Shown here: in pieces, positions 8,786-16,939 of the stretch
Layout of the letters: every line of letters starts with the position of its first letter
Position numbering within the stretch: the stretch's first letter is position 1
From: Vreelandella halophila
GTDB taxonomy: Bacteria; Pseudomonadota; Gammaproteobacteria; Pseudomonadales; Oleiphilaceae
Length of the DNA: 64,000 nucleotides
Direction of reading: 5' to 3'
NCBI RefSeq assembly: GCF_009856365.1
Contig: NZ_WMEX01000008.1
Coordinates: 1 to 64,000 of the forward strand
Notes under the pieces: model-generated
The model's database searches: none
The model's input: only the letters and a program-made list of their open reading frames with translations
Told to the model about the DNA's origin: nothing
Position numbers and translations under genes: made by a program

Positions 8786-10420
8786 ATGTCCGCCAGCTAT
8801 AAACTCGATAACCACTTCTTCCCGGATGAAGCGAGTATTCCCGCTAAGTTCAAGAACGAACAGAGCGCTTCCATCACGCACACCCTGATCAACGGTAAGC
8901 TGGAAAAATGGGAGGGCGCTTACGCCGATGTACTAAGCCCGATATGCGTTGAGAAAGGGCAGCCGTCTCATCCGCAGCCTCTGTGCATGGGCAGGACCCC
9001 CCTGATGGATCACGAGGCGTCACTCAAGGCGTTGTCCGCCGCGAAGCAGGCTTACGCCCAGGGCAGCGGCGTCTGGCCGACTCTATCAGTCAGTGAACGG
9101 ATCGAGCATGTGGAACGCTTCCTTCACGAGATGCAGGTGCATCGGGACGAAGTGGTTGAACTTCTCATGTGGGAGATTGGAAAAACGGAAACGGATTCCT
9201 GCAAGGAGTTTGACCGAACCTGTGATTACATCAGCAATACCATTGATGAGCTTAAGGCCCTAGACCGCCGCTCCTCCAGGTTCGAACTGGTTGGTGGCGT
9301 CATAGCACAGACGCGCCGGCTGCCGGTCGGTGTTGCCCTGTGCATGGGCCCCTACAATTACCCGCTGAACGAAACTTTCACCACCTTGATCCCTGCCCTC
9401 ATTATGGGTAACACGGTGATATTCAAGCCGGCCAAGTACGGCGTACTTCTGGTTGGCCCATTGCTTGAGGCTTTCCAGAACTGTTTCCCGCCCGGCGTGA
9501 TCAACATTATTTTCGGGAATGGACGGGACACCATTCCGCCGCTGATGGAAAGTGGCGATATTGATATGTTCGCCTTCATCGGTACGCACCAGGGCGCGGC
9601 GGCACTGAAACAGATGCACCCGAAGCCCAACCGCCTGAAGGCCGCCCTGGGGCTTGACGCCAAGAACCCCGGCATTGTCCTGGCGGACGCGGACCTGGAT
9701 CTCGCGGCACAGGAATGCGTGGCCGGCGCGTTATCGTTCAACGGCCAGCGCTGCACCGCCCTCAAGCTCCTGCACGTTCATGAGTCCGTGGCCGAGGCGT
9801 TTGCCGGAAAAGTGGTGGACGAGGTCAATAAGCTCATGCCGGGCATGCCCTGGGAGCCAACAACCAAGCTGACACCACTCCCCGAGCCTGGTAAAACCGA
9901 CTACCTTACTGCACTCGTTGAGGACGCCCAGGCAAAAGGCGCGCGCGTGGTGAACGATGGCGGCGCACAGGTTTACGGTACCTATTTCCACCCTGCCGTT
10001 CTGTATCCTGCAACGTCAGATATGAGAGCCTGTTCAGAGGAACAGTTCGGCCCCGTCATTCCGATCAGTGTCTTTCGCAATGAAAACGAGGTGATCGAAC
10101 AGGTTCGCGAGTCCAACTTTGGTCAGCAGTTGAGCCTGTTTGGCCAGAATGCGGACACCATGGGTCCGTTGATCGATGTGCTGGCAAACCAGGTTGGCAG
10201 GATCAACATCAACGGCCAATGTCAGAGAGGGCCGGACACTCTGCCGTTCAACGGACGCAAGGATTCAGCCGAAGGCACCCTGTCTGTGTCGGACGCGCTC
10301 CGCGTTTTTTCCATCCGGACGACGGTCGCAACCAAGTCAACCGAAGGCAACCGCAATCTGGTCAACAGCATCGTGAGGGAACGTCGTTCTGGCGTGCTGA
10401 CGACGGATTACATTTTCTAG
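8786..10420 (+). CDS. gapN: NADP-dependent non-phosphorylating glyceraldehyde-3-phosphate dehydrogenase (GapN-type aldehyde dehydrogenase)
   Basis: 544 residues of the aldehyde dehydrogenase superfamily. MGPYNYPLNETFTTLIPALI and NTVIFKPAKYG form the cofactor-binding segment, and FNGQRCTALK carries the catalytic cysteine (Cys323). The C-terminal segment NINGQCQRGPDTLPFNGRKD is typical of the proteobacterial group annotated as NADP-dependent glyceraldehyde-3-phosphate dehydrogenase. The expected reaction makes 3-phosphoglycerate and NADPH without ATP. It sits 20 bases after tpiA, with an AAGGAG ribosome site, so its substrate is made by its neighbour. Oddity: the usual LELGGKNP motif reads LGLDAKNP (288-295), so the canonical general-base glutamate position is Gly289. 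Substrate assignment rests mainly on context and family resemblance. Confidence 0.8.
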   Translation: MSASYKLDNHFFPDEASIPAKFKNEQSASITHTLINGKLEKWEGAYADVLSPICVEKGQPSHPQPLCMGRTPLMDHEASLKALSAAKQAYAQGSGVWPTLSVSERIEHVERFLHEMQVHRDEVVELLMWEIGKTETDSCKEFDRTCDYISNTIDELKALDRRSSRFELVGGVIAQTRRLPVGVALCMGPYNYPLNETFTTLIPALIMGNTVIFKPAKYGVLLVGPLLEAFQNCFPPGVINIIFGNGRDTIPPLMESGDIDMFAFIGTHQGAAALKQMHPKPNRLKAALGLDAKNPGIVLADADLDLAAQECVAGALSFNGQRCTALKLLHVHESVAEAFAGKVVDEVNKLMPGMPWEPTTKLTPLPEPGKTDYLTALVEDAQAKGARVVNDGGAQVYGTYFHPAVLYPATSDMRACSEEQFGPVIPISVFRNENEVIEQVRESNFGQQLSLFGQNADTMGPLIDVLANQVGRININGQCQRGPDTLPFNGRKDSAEGTLSVSDALRVFSIRTTVATKSTEGNRNLVNSIVRERRSGVLTTDYIF

Positions 10421-10447
10421 CAGCCAGTCCTGAAGCGCTCATTGCGG

Positions 10448-10479
10448 GGGCCGGAGATTTCCCGGGAATTCTCCGGCCC
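10448..10479. terminator. Strong hairpin after gapN
   Basis: A 32-base near-perfect palindrome: GGGCCGGAGA (10448-10457) pairs with TCTCCGGCCC (10470-10479), and the core CCCGGG continues the pairing with one mismatch. It starts 28 bases after the gapN stop. It has no T tract, so it may be a Rho-assisted terminator or an mRNA-end stabiliser rather than an intrinsic terminator. Confidence 0.5.
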
Positions 10480-10530
10480 TGCTAACTGCCTTCTGCCAAT
10501 GGCCGCGCCAACGCCTGGGAGTCTAGTGGT

Positions 10531-10935
10531 TTGACAGTCTCCACTCCCGCCCTGCTTTTCCCCGCCATCTCGCTACTCCTGCTGGCGTACACCAATCGGT
10601 TCCTGGTACTGGCACAACTGATCCGCCAGCTCAAGCACATGAAAACGCAGGACGACTACCCGCTGATTGCCCGTCAGCTGGGCATGCTGCGCCAGCGCAT
10701 CCTTCTCACCAAGCGCATGCAGGCTACAGGGGTCCTGAGCTTCCTGATCTGCACACTATCCATGTTCGCACTGTTTCTGGGCTGGGAAACGGTCGGGACG
10801 GTCAGCTTCGGCAGCAGCCTGATTCTGCTGTCACTGTCGCTTCTTTTTTCGTTCTGGGAAATCGTGATTTCCAACAATGCTATCAACGTGGAACTGGAAG
10901 ATTTCGAGCGAAAACACAAATCGAGACTGATCTGA
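10531..10935 (+). CDS. DUF2721 family membrane protein
   Basis: 134 residues starting at a TTG codon. The N-terminus STPALLFPAISLLLLAYTNR is characteristic of the DUF2721 family and fixes the frame. Three hydrophobic segments are visible (about residues 7-29, 66-86 and 90-112), separated by a basic cytoplasmic stretch with RQLKHMKTQDDYPLIARQLGMLRQR. Function is unknown for the family. No strong ribosome site precedes the TTG and the frame is open upstream, so the exact start is uncertain. It lies between gapN and the convergent diguanylate cyclase gene, with only 17 bases between stop codons. Confidence 0.75.
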   Translation: MTVSTPALLFPAISLLLLAYTNRFLVLAQLIRQLKHMKTQDDYPLIARQLGMLRQRILLTKRMQATGVLSFLICTLSMFALFLGWETVGTVSFGSSLILLSLSLLFSFWEIVISNNAINVELEDFERKHKSRLI

Positions 10936-10952
10936 AAGACGGGGAGCACTGG

Positions 10953-11981
10953 CTAGGTTTCCAGCTCTACCCGGTTGCGTCCAAGTTCCTTGCCACGATA
11001 GAGCGCGCGATCCGCCCTGCTGATGGCCGAATTCCGGTCGTCGTCCCGGGAGAATGCGCTGACGCCAGCACTGGTGGTAACAGCGATTGGTTGCCCATTG
11101 GATCCCTGCCATTCACGCGCCATCAGCGCCTCCCGGACCCTCTCCGCAATCGCCCGGGCACTCTGTAACTCGCTGTCCGGAAGTACAACCAGGAATTCTT
11201 CCCCACCCCACCGGGCAATCAGGTCCTGGGTACGCAATTGATCCTTGATAATTGCGGCGACATCTTCCAGAACCCTATCACCGGTTTCGTGACCGTGCTC
11301 GTCATTAATCTCCTTAAAATAATCAATATCGAACAGGAGAAAAGACACCGGGTGACCTTGTCGTCGAAAGCGGGCCAACTCCCTCTCCAAAAGATGGGTC
11401 ATATGTCGACGGTTAAGGAGGCCTGTTAACGAATCCGTGGTCGCGATTCGACGCAGCTTCCTGCTCGCCTCGGTTACTATGTTGAGATAGAAGAAAGATA
11501 GGTAACTGAACATGGCGAACACGACGCTCAGGTTGAATAGATAAACCCCAAGAAGGGCGTCAGGCGCGATGGGTTGGAGTGGCTCTGTAGACCACATCCA
11601 AATGTACAGCGCAACGTGATAGCTCCACAGCCCAACCAACGCCACGACGGCTTCGCGCAACCTCATACTGACGAACACGGCCGGAATAAACATCAGCACG
11701 TAATAGTGAAAGCCGCTGTCCCACCCGATGAGAACGGTGCCGAGGCCTGCGTGGATTATGACTTCCAGCCAGATCAGCCAGATGGCCAGACCATTCTGCT
11801 TCCTGCCTATCGCCCGGTAAGCCACTGCGTACATGGCAACACTGACCACATTGACCCAGGCCAGGATAGGAGAGCCCAGGAGGTGGAAAATAAAAAAGAA
11901 CCCAACGTCAACCGATCCCGCAATCTGACAGCTTCGTTTGAGAACCTGCCAGAATTGCGGGCGCGCTTCCCTGACAGACAT
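10953..11981 (-). CDS. Membrane-anchored diguanylate cyclase
   Basis: 342 residues. The N-terminal half has about six hydrophobic helices between residues 25 and 168, with no extracytoplasmic ligand domain of recognisable type. A GGDEF domain fills residues 180-342: DSLTGLLNRR near 183, FDIDYFKEINDEHGHETGD near 217-235, and the active-site GGEEF at 259-263. RTQD at 250-253 stands five residues before GGEEF, the position of the product-inhibition I-site. An active, feedback-inhibited c-di-GMP synthase is therefore expected. The membrane part resembles MHYT/7TM-type sensors only loosely. The gene is single, with a long empty region upstream. Confidence 0.88.
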   Translation of the reverse strand: MSVREARPQFWQVLKRSCQIAGSVDVGFFFIFHLLGSPILAWVNVVSVAMYAVAYRAIGRKQNGLAIWLIWLEVIIHAGLGTVLIGWDSGFHYYVLMFIPAVFVSMRLREAVVALVGLWSYHVALYIWMWSTEPLQPIAPDALLGVYLFNLSVVFAMFSYLSFFYLNIVTEASRKLRRIATTDSLTGLLNRRHMTHLLERELARFRRQGHPVSFLLFDIDYFKEINDEHGHETGDRVLEDVAAIIKDQLRTQDLIARWGGEEFLVVLPDSELQSARAIAERVREALMAREWQGSNGQPIAVTTSAGVSAFSRDDDRNSAISRADRALYRGKELGRNRVELET

Positions 11982-12638
11982 AGGCCTGACCTTCTCTGCA
12001 AAGTGGTCGTTGAGTAATTGATGATCAGGTTAGTTCGCAATCGAAAACGATTCCAGCCAATTCCGTAAACAAATGAAAACCTTTGAAAACAAAGAATGCG
12101 TTTGCAGGGAAACGCGTTAAAGCGAAGATGGGGACTGCGGGAATCTGGTGGACCAAAGCTGTTCGGTTTACACCATTCCAGACTGTGGATCCCTCGACTC
12201 CAGGGGGGGCATTTTTACCCGGAATCGGTGTTAAACGACGGGTAGCAGACAATCCGATTTCGAGCGGATTCTTTGCCTTGATACGGGGCCTAATCGGCGC
12301 GCCGAAGGACCTATCCATAGTGACTGTCATAACTCCGAAAATTCACTGACACCGATGGTGATAGTCACATTGAACCCATCAGCGTCCTCATCCCCATGTA
12401 GGCAGGACTCACTTCCATATCGAAGCCCTTCCACCATAGAGACGATACAGATCATGACTGGACACACTTTGAAAAATACGGCAATTGACATTTTTAAAGC
12501 AGCCCATGGTAGCGTCACACCGTCTGATCGGGTTTCCCCGACCAGTGCATTGCTGAAAAAAACGGGCCTCCACGGAACATAGCAAGGCTACCCGTCCAGT
12601 CACAGGGACAATTAGAATAATAAATAGAAGTGGACGTT
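11982..12638. other. Gene-free spacer before the fatty acid desaturase gene
   Basis: About 650 bases without a credible gene. The longest open frame (12083-12349, 88 codons) has no ribosome site and no recognisable domain. An imperfect hairpin CTGATCGGG/CCCGACCAG lies at 12523-12544. The segment is more AT-rich than its neighbours and presumably contains the divergent promoters of the diguanylate cyclase and desaturase genes, but no motif was clear enough to mark. Confidence 0.5.
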
Positions 12639-13784
12639 ATGACCGATTCCGGGCTATCCGCTGACCAGAAAAAAGAGATCACCGCCCGCTTTGCCAAAAA
12701 GAATAACGCCATTGCATGCCGCCAGATTGCCACGACACTGATCCCCTTCGCACTGGTCTGGTACCTGGCGATTGAAAGCGCCTCGCTGGACAATGCTCTG
12801 GCCGCATGGGGCCTGACAGCCGTCTGCATCGCGGTACTGTGCCTCTTCCTCCTGAGGGTGTTCGTGCTGATGCACGACTGCGGGCACAACGCCCTGTTCG
12901 CCAAGAACTCCTATAATCGCGCAGCCGGCTTTTTCCTGGGTGTGCTTTGCGGTATGCCGCAGTACGTCTGGTCGAAGAACCACGCGTTCCACCATGCCAC
13001 CAACGGCAACTGGGACCGCTACCGGGGACCGCTGGCGACGCTTTCCATTGAGGAGTTCAACGAACTGACCCCGGCACAGCAGATCCGCTACCGGGTGCTG
13101 CGTCACATCACCATGGCGCCGGTCGGCGGTTTCCTCTACCTGATCTTTAATCCCCGCTTCACCTGGATCAAGGGCAGCCTGGCGCTACTGGTGTTTGTCG
13201 CCAGGCATAAGTTGCGTGCGCCTTCCCGGTCGCTGCGCTCGATTGCGGATGACTTTCAGCCGCGTTACTGGAAAACGTGGAAAGACTACCAGCACATGAC
13301 GGCCAACAACCTGGTGTTGCTGACGATCTGGGTGCTCATGAGTCTGGCCATCGGCCCGATCCTGTTCTTCACGATCTACCTGATCAGCCTCTCCCTGGCC
13401 GGTGCGGGAGGCATCATTCTGTTCACCGTGCAGCATAACTTCGAGGATTCATGGGCAGCTGACGAGGAACACTGGGATTACAACCGGGCGGCGATAGAGG
13501 GCACCAGCTTTCTGGTACTGCCCGCGTGGCTGAACTGGTTTACGGCGGATATTGCCTATCACCACGTCCATCACCTGTCCGCCTCGATTCCCAACTACCA
13601 GCTGGCTGAATGTCACCAGGCCTACGCGCACCTGTTTGAGGACGTCACCCGGATTTCACTGCGCGACGTGCCGAAGGCACTGCGAAACAATCTCTGGGAC
13701 CGGCATCACCAGCGCATCACCTCGGTCGAGCAAGTCACACAGGGGGTGGATGGAAATATGGCCGTGTCGGAGCCATATACCTGA
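12639..13784 (+). CDS. Membrane fatty acid desaturase
   Basis: 381 residues from the ATG at 12639; an in-frame GTG at 12630 is the alternative start. Three histidine clusters of the di-iron desaturase/hydroxylase family are present: HDCGH at 79-83, HAFHH at 115-119 and HHVHH near 310. Hydrophobic segments lie around residues 33-75, 93-108 and 220-265. Such enzymes introduce double bonds into acyl chains in the cytoplasmic membrane using oxygen, often to adjust fluidity in the cold or at high salt. The regiospecificity cannot be read from sequence. The gene is convergent with the BCCT transporter and stands alone. Confidence 0.88.
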   Translation: MTDSGLSADQKKEITARFAKKNNAIACRQIATTLIPFALVWYLAIESASLDNALAAWGLTAVCIAVLCLFLLRVFVLMHDCGHNALFAKNSYNRAAGFFLGVLCGMPQYVWSKNHAFHHATNGNWDRYRGPLATLSIEEFNELTPAQQIRYRVLRHITMAPVGGFLYLIFNPRFTWIKGSLALLVFVARHKLRAPSRSLRSIADDFQPRYWKTWKDYQHMTANNLVLLTIWVLMSLAIGPILFFTIYLISLSLAGAGGIILFTVQHNFEDSWAADEEHWDYNRAAIEGTSFLVLPAWLNWFTADIAYHHVHHLSASIPNYQLAECHQAYAHLFEDVTRISLRDVPKALRNNLWDRHHQRITSVEQVTQGVDGNMAVSEPYT

Positions 13785-13841
13785 CGAAGTGCATAACCCA
13801 CCCAGTATAATCACTGTGCGCTCCCCGATTGAGGATCAGCC

Positions 13842-15434
13842 CTATTCCGGTACGGGCTGCTTTTTGGCCCAGGGCAGTATTCTGAACGCCTCCTGGCTGG
13901 CGCCCTGGGTCATGTGACGCTCGGACCGCAGCGCCTTGTAAAGGCTCAGGCAAATCGCCAACAGGAGGAAGGACATGAAGAAACCAAGGGATATGGAAGC
14001 GTCCTGGATCGCCGTCAATCCCCCAACGATCAGAAGTATGGCCGCAACCGTGCCCTCGGACACGGCCCAGAAAACACGCTGCGCACGCGGCGGATTCGGG
14101 TGGCCTCCGGAAGTGACCATGTCATCGACCAGCGACCCTGAATCCGAAGAGGTGATGAAGAAAATCACGATCACCAGGGTGGCCCACATCATGGTCACAC
14201 CCGCCAGTGGCAGCGCTTCCAGCAGTGCGTGCAGCGACAGCGACACATCATTCTGAACGATCGCGCTCAGCCCCCCGTTGCCGAAAAGCTCGATGTGCAG
14301 TGCTGAACCACCAAAAACTGACAACCAGACGAACGTGACCAGCGTCGGGACCAGCATCACCGAAAGAACAAACTCACGCAGGGTGCGCCCCCGGGAAATA
14401 CGGGCCACAAAAACCCCTACAAACGGTGACCAGGAAATCCACCAGCCCCAGTAGAACATGGTCCAGGTTGCCTGCCAGTCGGTGTTGCTGGTGTACTCCA
14501 CCCAGAGACTCATTTCAGGCAACTGCTGGATGTAGATGCCCAGCGTTCCCACCAATGTCTCCAGGATATAGATCGTCTGCCCGGCAAGGAAAACGAACAC
14601 CATAAGGCCGAACGCCAGTGCCAGGTTGATGAGGCTCAGTCGCCGTATCCCAGCCTTGATACCGGACACGACAGAGATAGTGGCCACCAGTGTGATCAGG
14701 GCGATGATCCCTACCTGCACGTCGGTCTGGAGCGGAATGTCCATGTACTGGGCAAGGCCACTGTTGATCTGCATCGCGCCCAGCCCCAGGGATGTGGAAA
14801 CCCCCAGCAGGGTCCCCACCGTGCAGAGAATGTCCACACCGTGGCCGATCGGCCCCCAGATATGACGACCGATCAGCGGATGCAGAATGGATCTGGGTGC
14901 GAGCGGAAGATCATGGCGGAAATGGAAATAGGCAATGGAGGCGCCGAACAGGATGTAGATGGCCCAGGGATGCAGCCCCCAGTGAAAGAAGGTGTATCGC
15001 ATGGCCTCCTTCGCTGCCTCAGGTGAGCCGCCCTCGGCAAACAGCGGATCGGCATGGTGATAGAGGGGCTCGGCCACCCCCCAGAACACCAGACCTGTTC
15101 CCATGCCGGCACTGAACAGCATGGCAAACCAGGCGTGATAGCGGAACTCAGGCCGTGAATCCGGCGGTCCCAACCGCAGTCGGCCGTAGGGACTGACCAT
15201 CAGCCAGAACGCGAACCCCACAAACACGGTGACAATCAGCGCGTAATACCACCCAAAAGTCCGGGAAATCGTCTGTTGCGCGCTTGAGAACGCGTCACTC
15301 GCCGTAGCGGTAAAAAGGCCACCGAAAATACAGAAACCAATGACGCAGAGCGCCGAGCCAATGAAGACCGGCGGTGACATCTTCTGGGTAAAACGATCCC
15401 ACGCCTGCGTCAGGCCTGTCCTGAGTGCGCCCAT
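13842..15434 (-). CDS. BCCT family osmolyte (betaine/choline/carnitine) transporter
   Basis: 530 residues with about twelve transmembrane helices. The BCCT signature region is clear: GMGTGLVFWGVAEPLYHH near residues 108-125, and YWGWWISWSPFVGVFVARIS near 325-345, which carries the conserved tryptophans of the substrate site. Late in the protein TSSDSGSLVDDM is the family's conserved TM10-region motif. BCCT carriers import glycine betaine, choline or similar compounds coupled to sodium or protons for osmoprotection or catabolism. The C-terminal tail is short, so a BetT-like long osmosensory tail is absent. No bet or other betaine genes are adjacent. Two hairpins lie in the spacer upstream. Confidence 0.9.
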   Translation of the reverse strand: MGALRTGLTQAWDRFTQKMSPPVFIGSALCVIGFCIFGGLFTATASDAFSSAQQTISRTFGWYYALIVTVFVGFAFWLMVSPYGRLRLGPPDSRPEFRYHAWFAMLFSAGMGTGLVFWGVAEPLYHHADPLFAEGGSPEAAKEAMRYTFFHWGLHPWAIYILFGASIAYFHFRHDLPLAPRSILHPLIGRHIWGPIGHGVDILCTVGTLLGVSTSLGLGAMQINSGLAQYMDIPLQTDVQVGIIALITLVATISVVSGIKAGIRRLSLINLALAFGLMVFVFLAGQTIYILETLVGTLGIYIQQLPEMSLWVEYTSNTDWQATWTMFYWGWWISWSPFVGVFVARISRGRTLREFVLSVMLVPTLVTFVWLSVFGGSALHIELFGNGGLSAIVQNDVSLSLHALLEALPLAGVTMMWATLVIVIFFITSSDSGSLVDDMVTSGGHPNPPRAQRVFWAVSEGTVAAILLIVGGLTAIQDASISLGFFMSFLLLAICLSLYKALRSERHMTQGASQEAFRILPWAKKQPVPE

Positions 15435-15462
15435 ACTCTGAACCCCATCCGGTATCCCGATA

Positions 15463-15488
15463 AGGGTAACGAATGCCCTCGTTACCCT
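15463..15488. repeat. Perfect 10-bp inverted repeat upstream of the BCCT gene
   Basis: AGGGTAACGA (15463-15472) and TCGTTACCCT (15479-15488) are perfect complements with a six-base loop, about 30 bases before the BCCT start. A second hairpin GCGCGA/TCGCGC (15489-15494, 15503-15508) is next to it. No T tract follows on either strand. It could be an operator for the transporter gene, or the 3' end structure of the aroG transcript, which ends 44 bases away. Confidence 0.45.
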
Positions 15489-15531
15489 GCGCGATCATCA
15501 TGTCGCGCGTATGATAGAGATTCAGAGCCCT

Positions 15532-16590
15532 TCAGGCCATCTGCATCAACAGATGCGCCGTCTCATCCCATCCCAGACAGGGGTCCGTAATGGACTGGCC
15601 GTAGGTCAGCTCGCCTTCATCCTTCTGCTTGCCATCCACCAGGAAGCTCTCGAGCATGATACCGACAATCCGGTGATTGCCCGCCTGGCGCTGGTGCAGC
15701 AGTTCGCGGGCAATCCCGGTCTGGCGCTGGTGCTCCTTGCAGGCATTGTCATGGCTGCAATCCACCATCAAAGAGGGGTTGAGCCCACTCTCCCGCAACT
15801 CTTCCTGGGCGGTCGCGATACTGGTCTGGTCGTAATTGGTAACGCCACGACCACCGCGCAGTACCAGATGCGTATCCGGGTTGCCCGGTGTCTGCATCAT
15901 GGCCGGCCGGCCGTGAAGGTCCGTGCCCAACCGGTAATGGGAAGAAGCCGCAGACCGCATGGCATTGAGCGCCATCCCATGACTGCCATCGGTACCGTTC
16001 TTGAAGCCCACCGGCATGGGCAGCTGGCTTGCCATCTCGCGATGGAGCTGTGACTCCGTGGTCCGCGCCCCGACAGCCGTCCAGCTCACCAGATCCGACA
16101 GATAATCCGCGGCCATTGGATGGAGGGCTTCGGTCGCCAGCGGCAGCCCCAGCTGCGCCAGATTCAGAAGCAGGCGCCGGCTTCGGACCAGTCCCTGGGC
16201 CAGATCCCCTTCTCCCGTGCGCTCAGGGTCGTACAGCAGCCCTTTCCAGCCCACGGTGGTGCGGGGCTTCTCGAGGTATGCCCGCATGACGATGAGACAG
16301 CGATCCTGAAGGGTCGCGGCGAGTTCCGCGAGTCGTTCGCCATACTCAAGTGCCGCTACTTCGTCATGCACGGAGCAGGGCCCCACGACCACCAGCAGGC
16401 GCTCGTCTTCGCCCCTGAGAATGGCGCGGACCGCCTCCCGGTGCTGTTCCACCTGCTTCTGCAGTTCGTCCGGACAAGGTAATTGCTGCTTGAGTTCCGC
16501 TGGTGTTGGCAGGCTCTGGAGCGCTGCGGAATCATGCACGGGCTGTGGTTGTTCACTGGTCGTCTGTGAGTCCGTCATTGCTGTAGCCAT
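15532..16590 (-). CDS. aroG: 3-deoxy-7-phosphoheptulonate (DAHP) synthase, class I
   Basis: 352 residues, the length of AroF/G/H enzymes. It condenses phosphoenolpyruvate with erythrose 4-phosphate, the first step of the shikimate pathway. Signatures seen include VVVGPCSVHD near 65-75, RAYLEKPRTTVGWKGL near 98-113, KNGTDGSHGMALNAM, VLRGGRGVTNYD and MVDCSHDNACKEH near 266-278. Which aromatic amino acid inhibits it allosterically cannot be told, so AroG is used only as the class name. It is preceded by a leader peptide rich in aromatic codons and an intrinsic terminator ending 15 bases before the start, with the ribosome site GGGAG just after the T tract. This points to transcription attenuation. 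Confidence 0.92.
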   Translation of the reverse strand: MATAMTDSQTTSEQPQPVHDSAALQSLPTPAELKQQLPCPDELQKQVEQHREAVRAILRGEDERLLVVVGPCSVHDEVAALEYGERLAELAATLQDRCLIVMRAYLEKPRTTVGWKGLLYDPERTGEGDLAQGLVRSRRLLLNLAQLGLPLATEALHPMAADYLSDLVSWTAVGARTTESQLHREMASQLPMPVGFKNGTDGSHGMALNAMRSAASSHYRLGTDLHGRPAMMQTPGNPDTHLVLRGGRGVTNYDQTSIATAQEELRESGLNPSLMVDCSHDNACKEHQRQTGIARELLHQRQAGNHRIVGIMLESFLVDGKQKDEGELTYGQSITDPCLGWDETAHLLMQMA

Positions 16591-16604
16591 AATTGATCTC
16601 CCAT

Positions 16605-16636
16605 AAAAAAACCCCGACGGCGGCTGCCAGTCGGGG
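16605..16636 (-). terminator. Attenuator terminator in the aroG leader
   Basis: On the minus strand CCCCGAC (16630-16636) pairs with GTCGGGG (16612-16618), the stem can extend by flanking A/T pairs, and seven T residues (16605-16611) follow. It sits between the leader peptide and aroG. The loop side TGGCAGCC (16622-16629) is perfectly complementary to GGCTGCCA (16648-16655), giving a competing antiterminator. CTGCC in that second element can instead pair with GGCAG (16663-16667). These are the three mutually exclusive helices expected of an amino-acid attenuator. Confidence 0.85.
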
Positions 16637-16692
16637 TTTTCTTCCGGTGGCAGCCTGGCTTTCTGCCGGGCCGCCTCCTGGGGTGTGAGGTG

Positions 16693-16761
16693 TCAGACGT
16701 GGCCCGGCGTATGGCTATAGAAATAGCCAAAACCAAACCACTGGAAATACACAGCAGCCAT
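16693..16761 (-). CDS. Aromatic leader peptide controlling aroG by attenuation
   Basis: A 22-codon open frame whose middle reads YFQWFGFGYFY: three Tyr, four Phe and one Trp in eleven codons, followed by SHTPGHV and a stop. In-frame ATGs at 16797 (34 residues) and 16830 (45 residues) are alternative starts; none has a strong ribosome site. It ends 57 bases before the attenuator stem. A sigma-70-type promoter lies upstream at 16835-16862. By analogy with pheA and trp leaders, shortage of charged tRNAs for these residues would stall ribosomes here and favour the antiterminator. The residue mix suggests the enzyme answers to all three aromatic amino acids. Confidence 0.8.
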   Translation of the reverse strand: MAAVYFQWFGFGYFYSHTPGHV

Positions 16762-16834
16762 CGAGCCAGCCGGAACACCGGCAGACTTCAGGGTCATGGA
16801 CGTGGATGCTGCGGTTAATGTCTTCATAACCGGG

Positions 16835-16862
16835 ATCATAACGCACCCAGCCAGCGTTGCAA
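16835..16862 (-). promoter_or_regulatory. Sigma-70-type promoter for the aroG leader
   Basis: On the minus strand TTGCAA (16857-16862) and TATGAT (16835-16840) are separated by 16 bases, close to the -35/-10 consensus. Transcription would begin near 16828, so the leader frames starting at 16797 or 16761 are transcribed, and the ATG near 16830 falls at or just before the start point. It overlaps the 5' region of the divergent siderophore-interacting protein gene. Confidence 0.6.
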
Positions 16863-16939
16863 CACCAGGCCTTTTCGAAAAGCCGGGAAGATGGGAATAT
16901 CTCAGCTCAGACCCAAATGCCCGACTGTCAGAGAGGCCA

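Noticed and set aside
12083-12349. 88-codon open frame before the desaturase
   Set aside because: No ribosome site, no recognisable fold, irregular composition.
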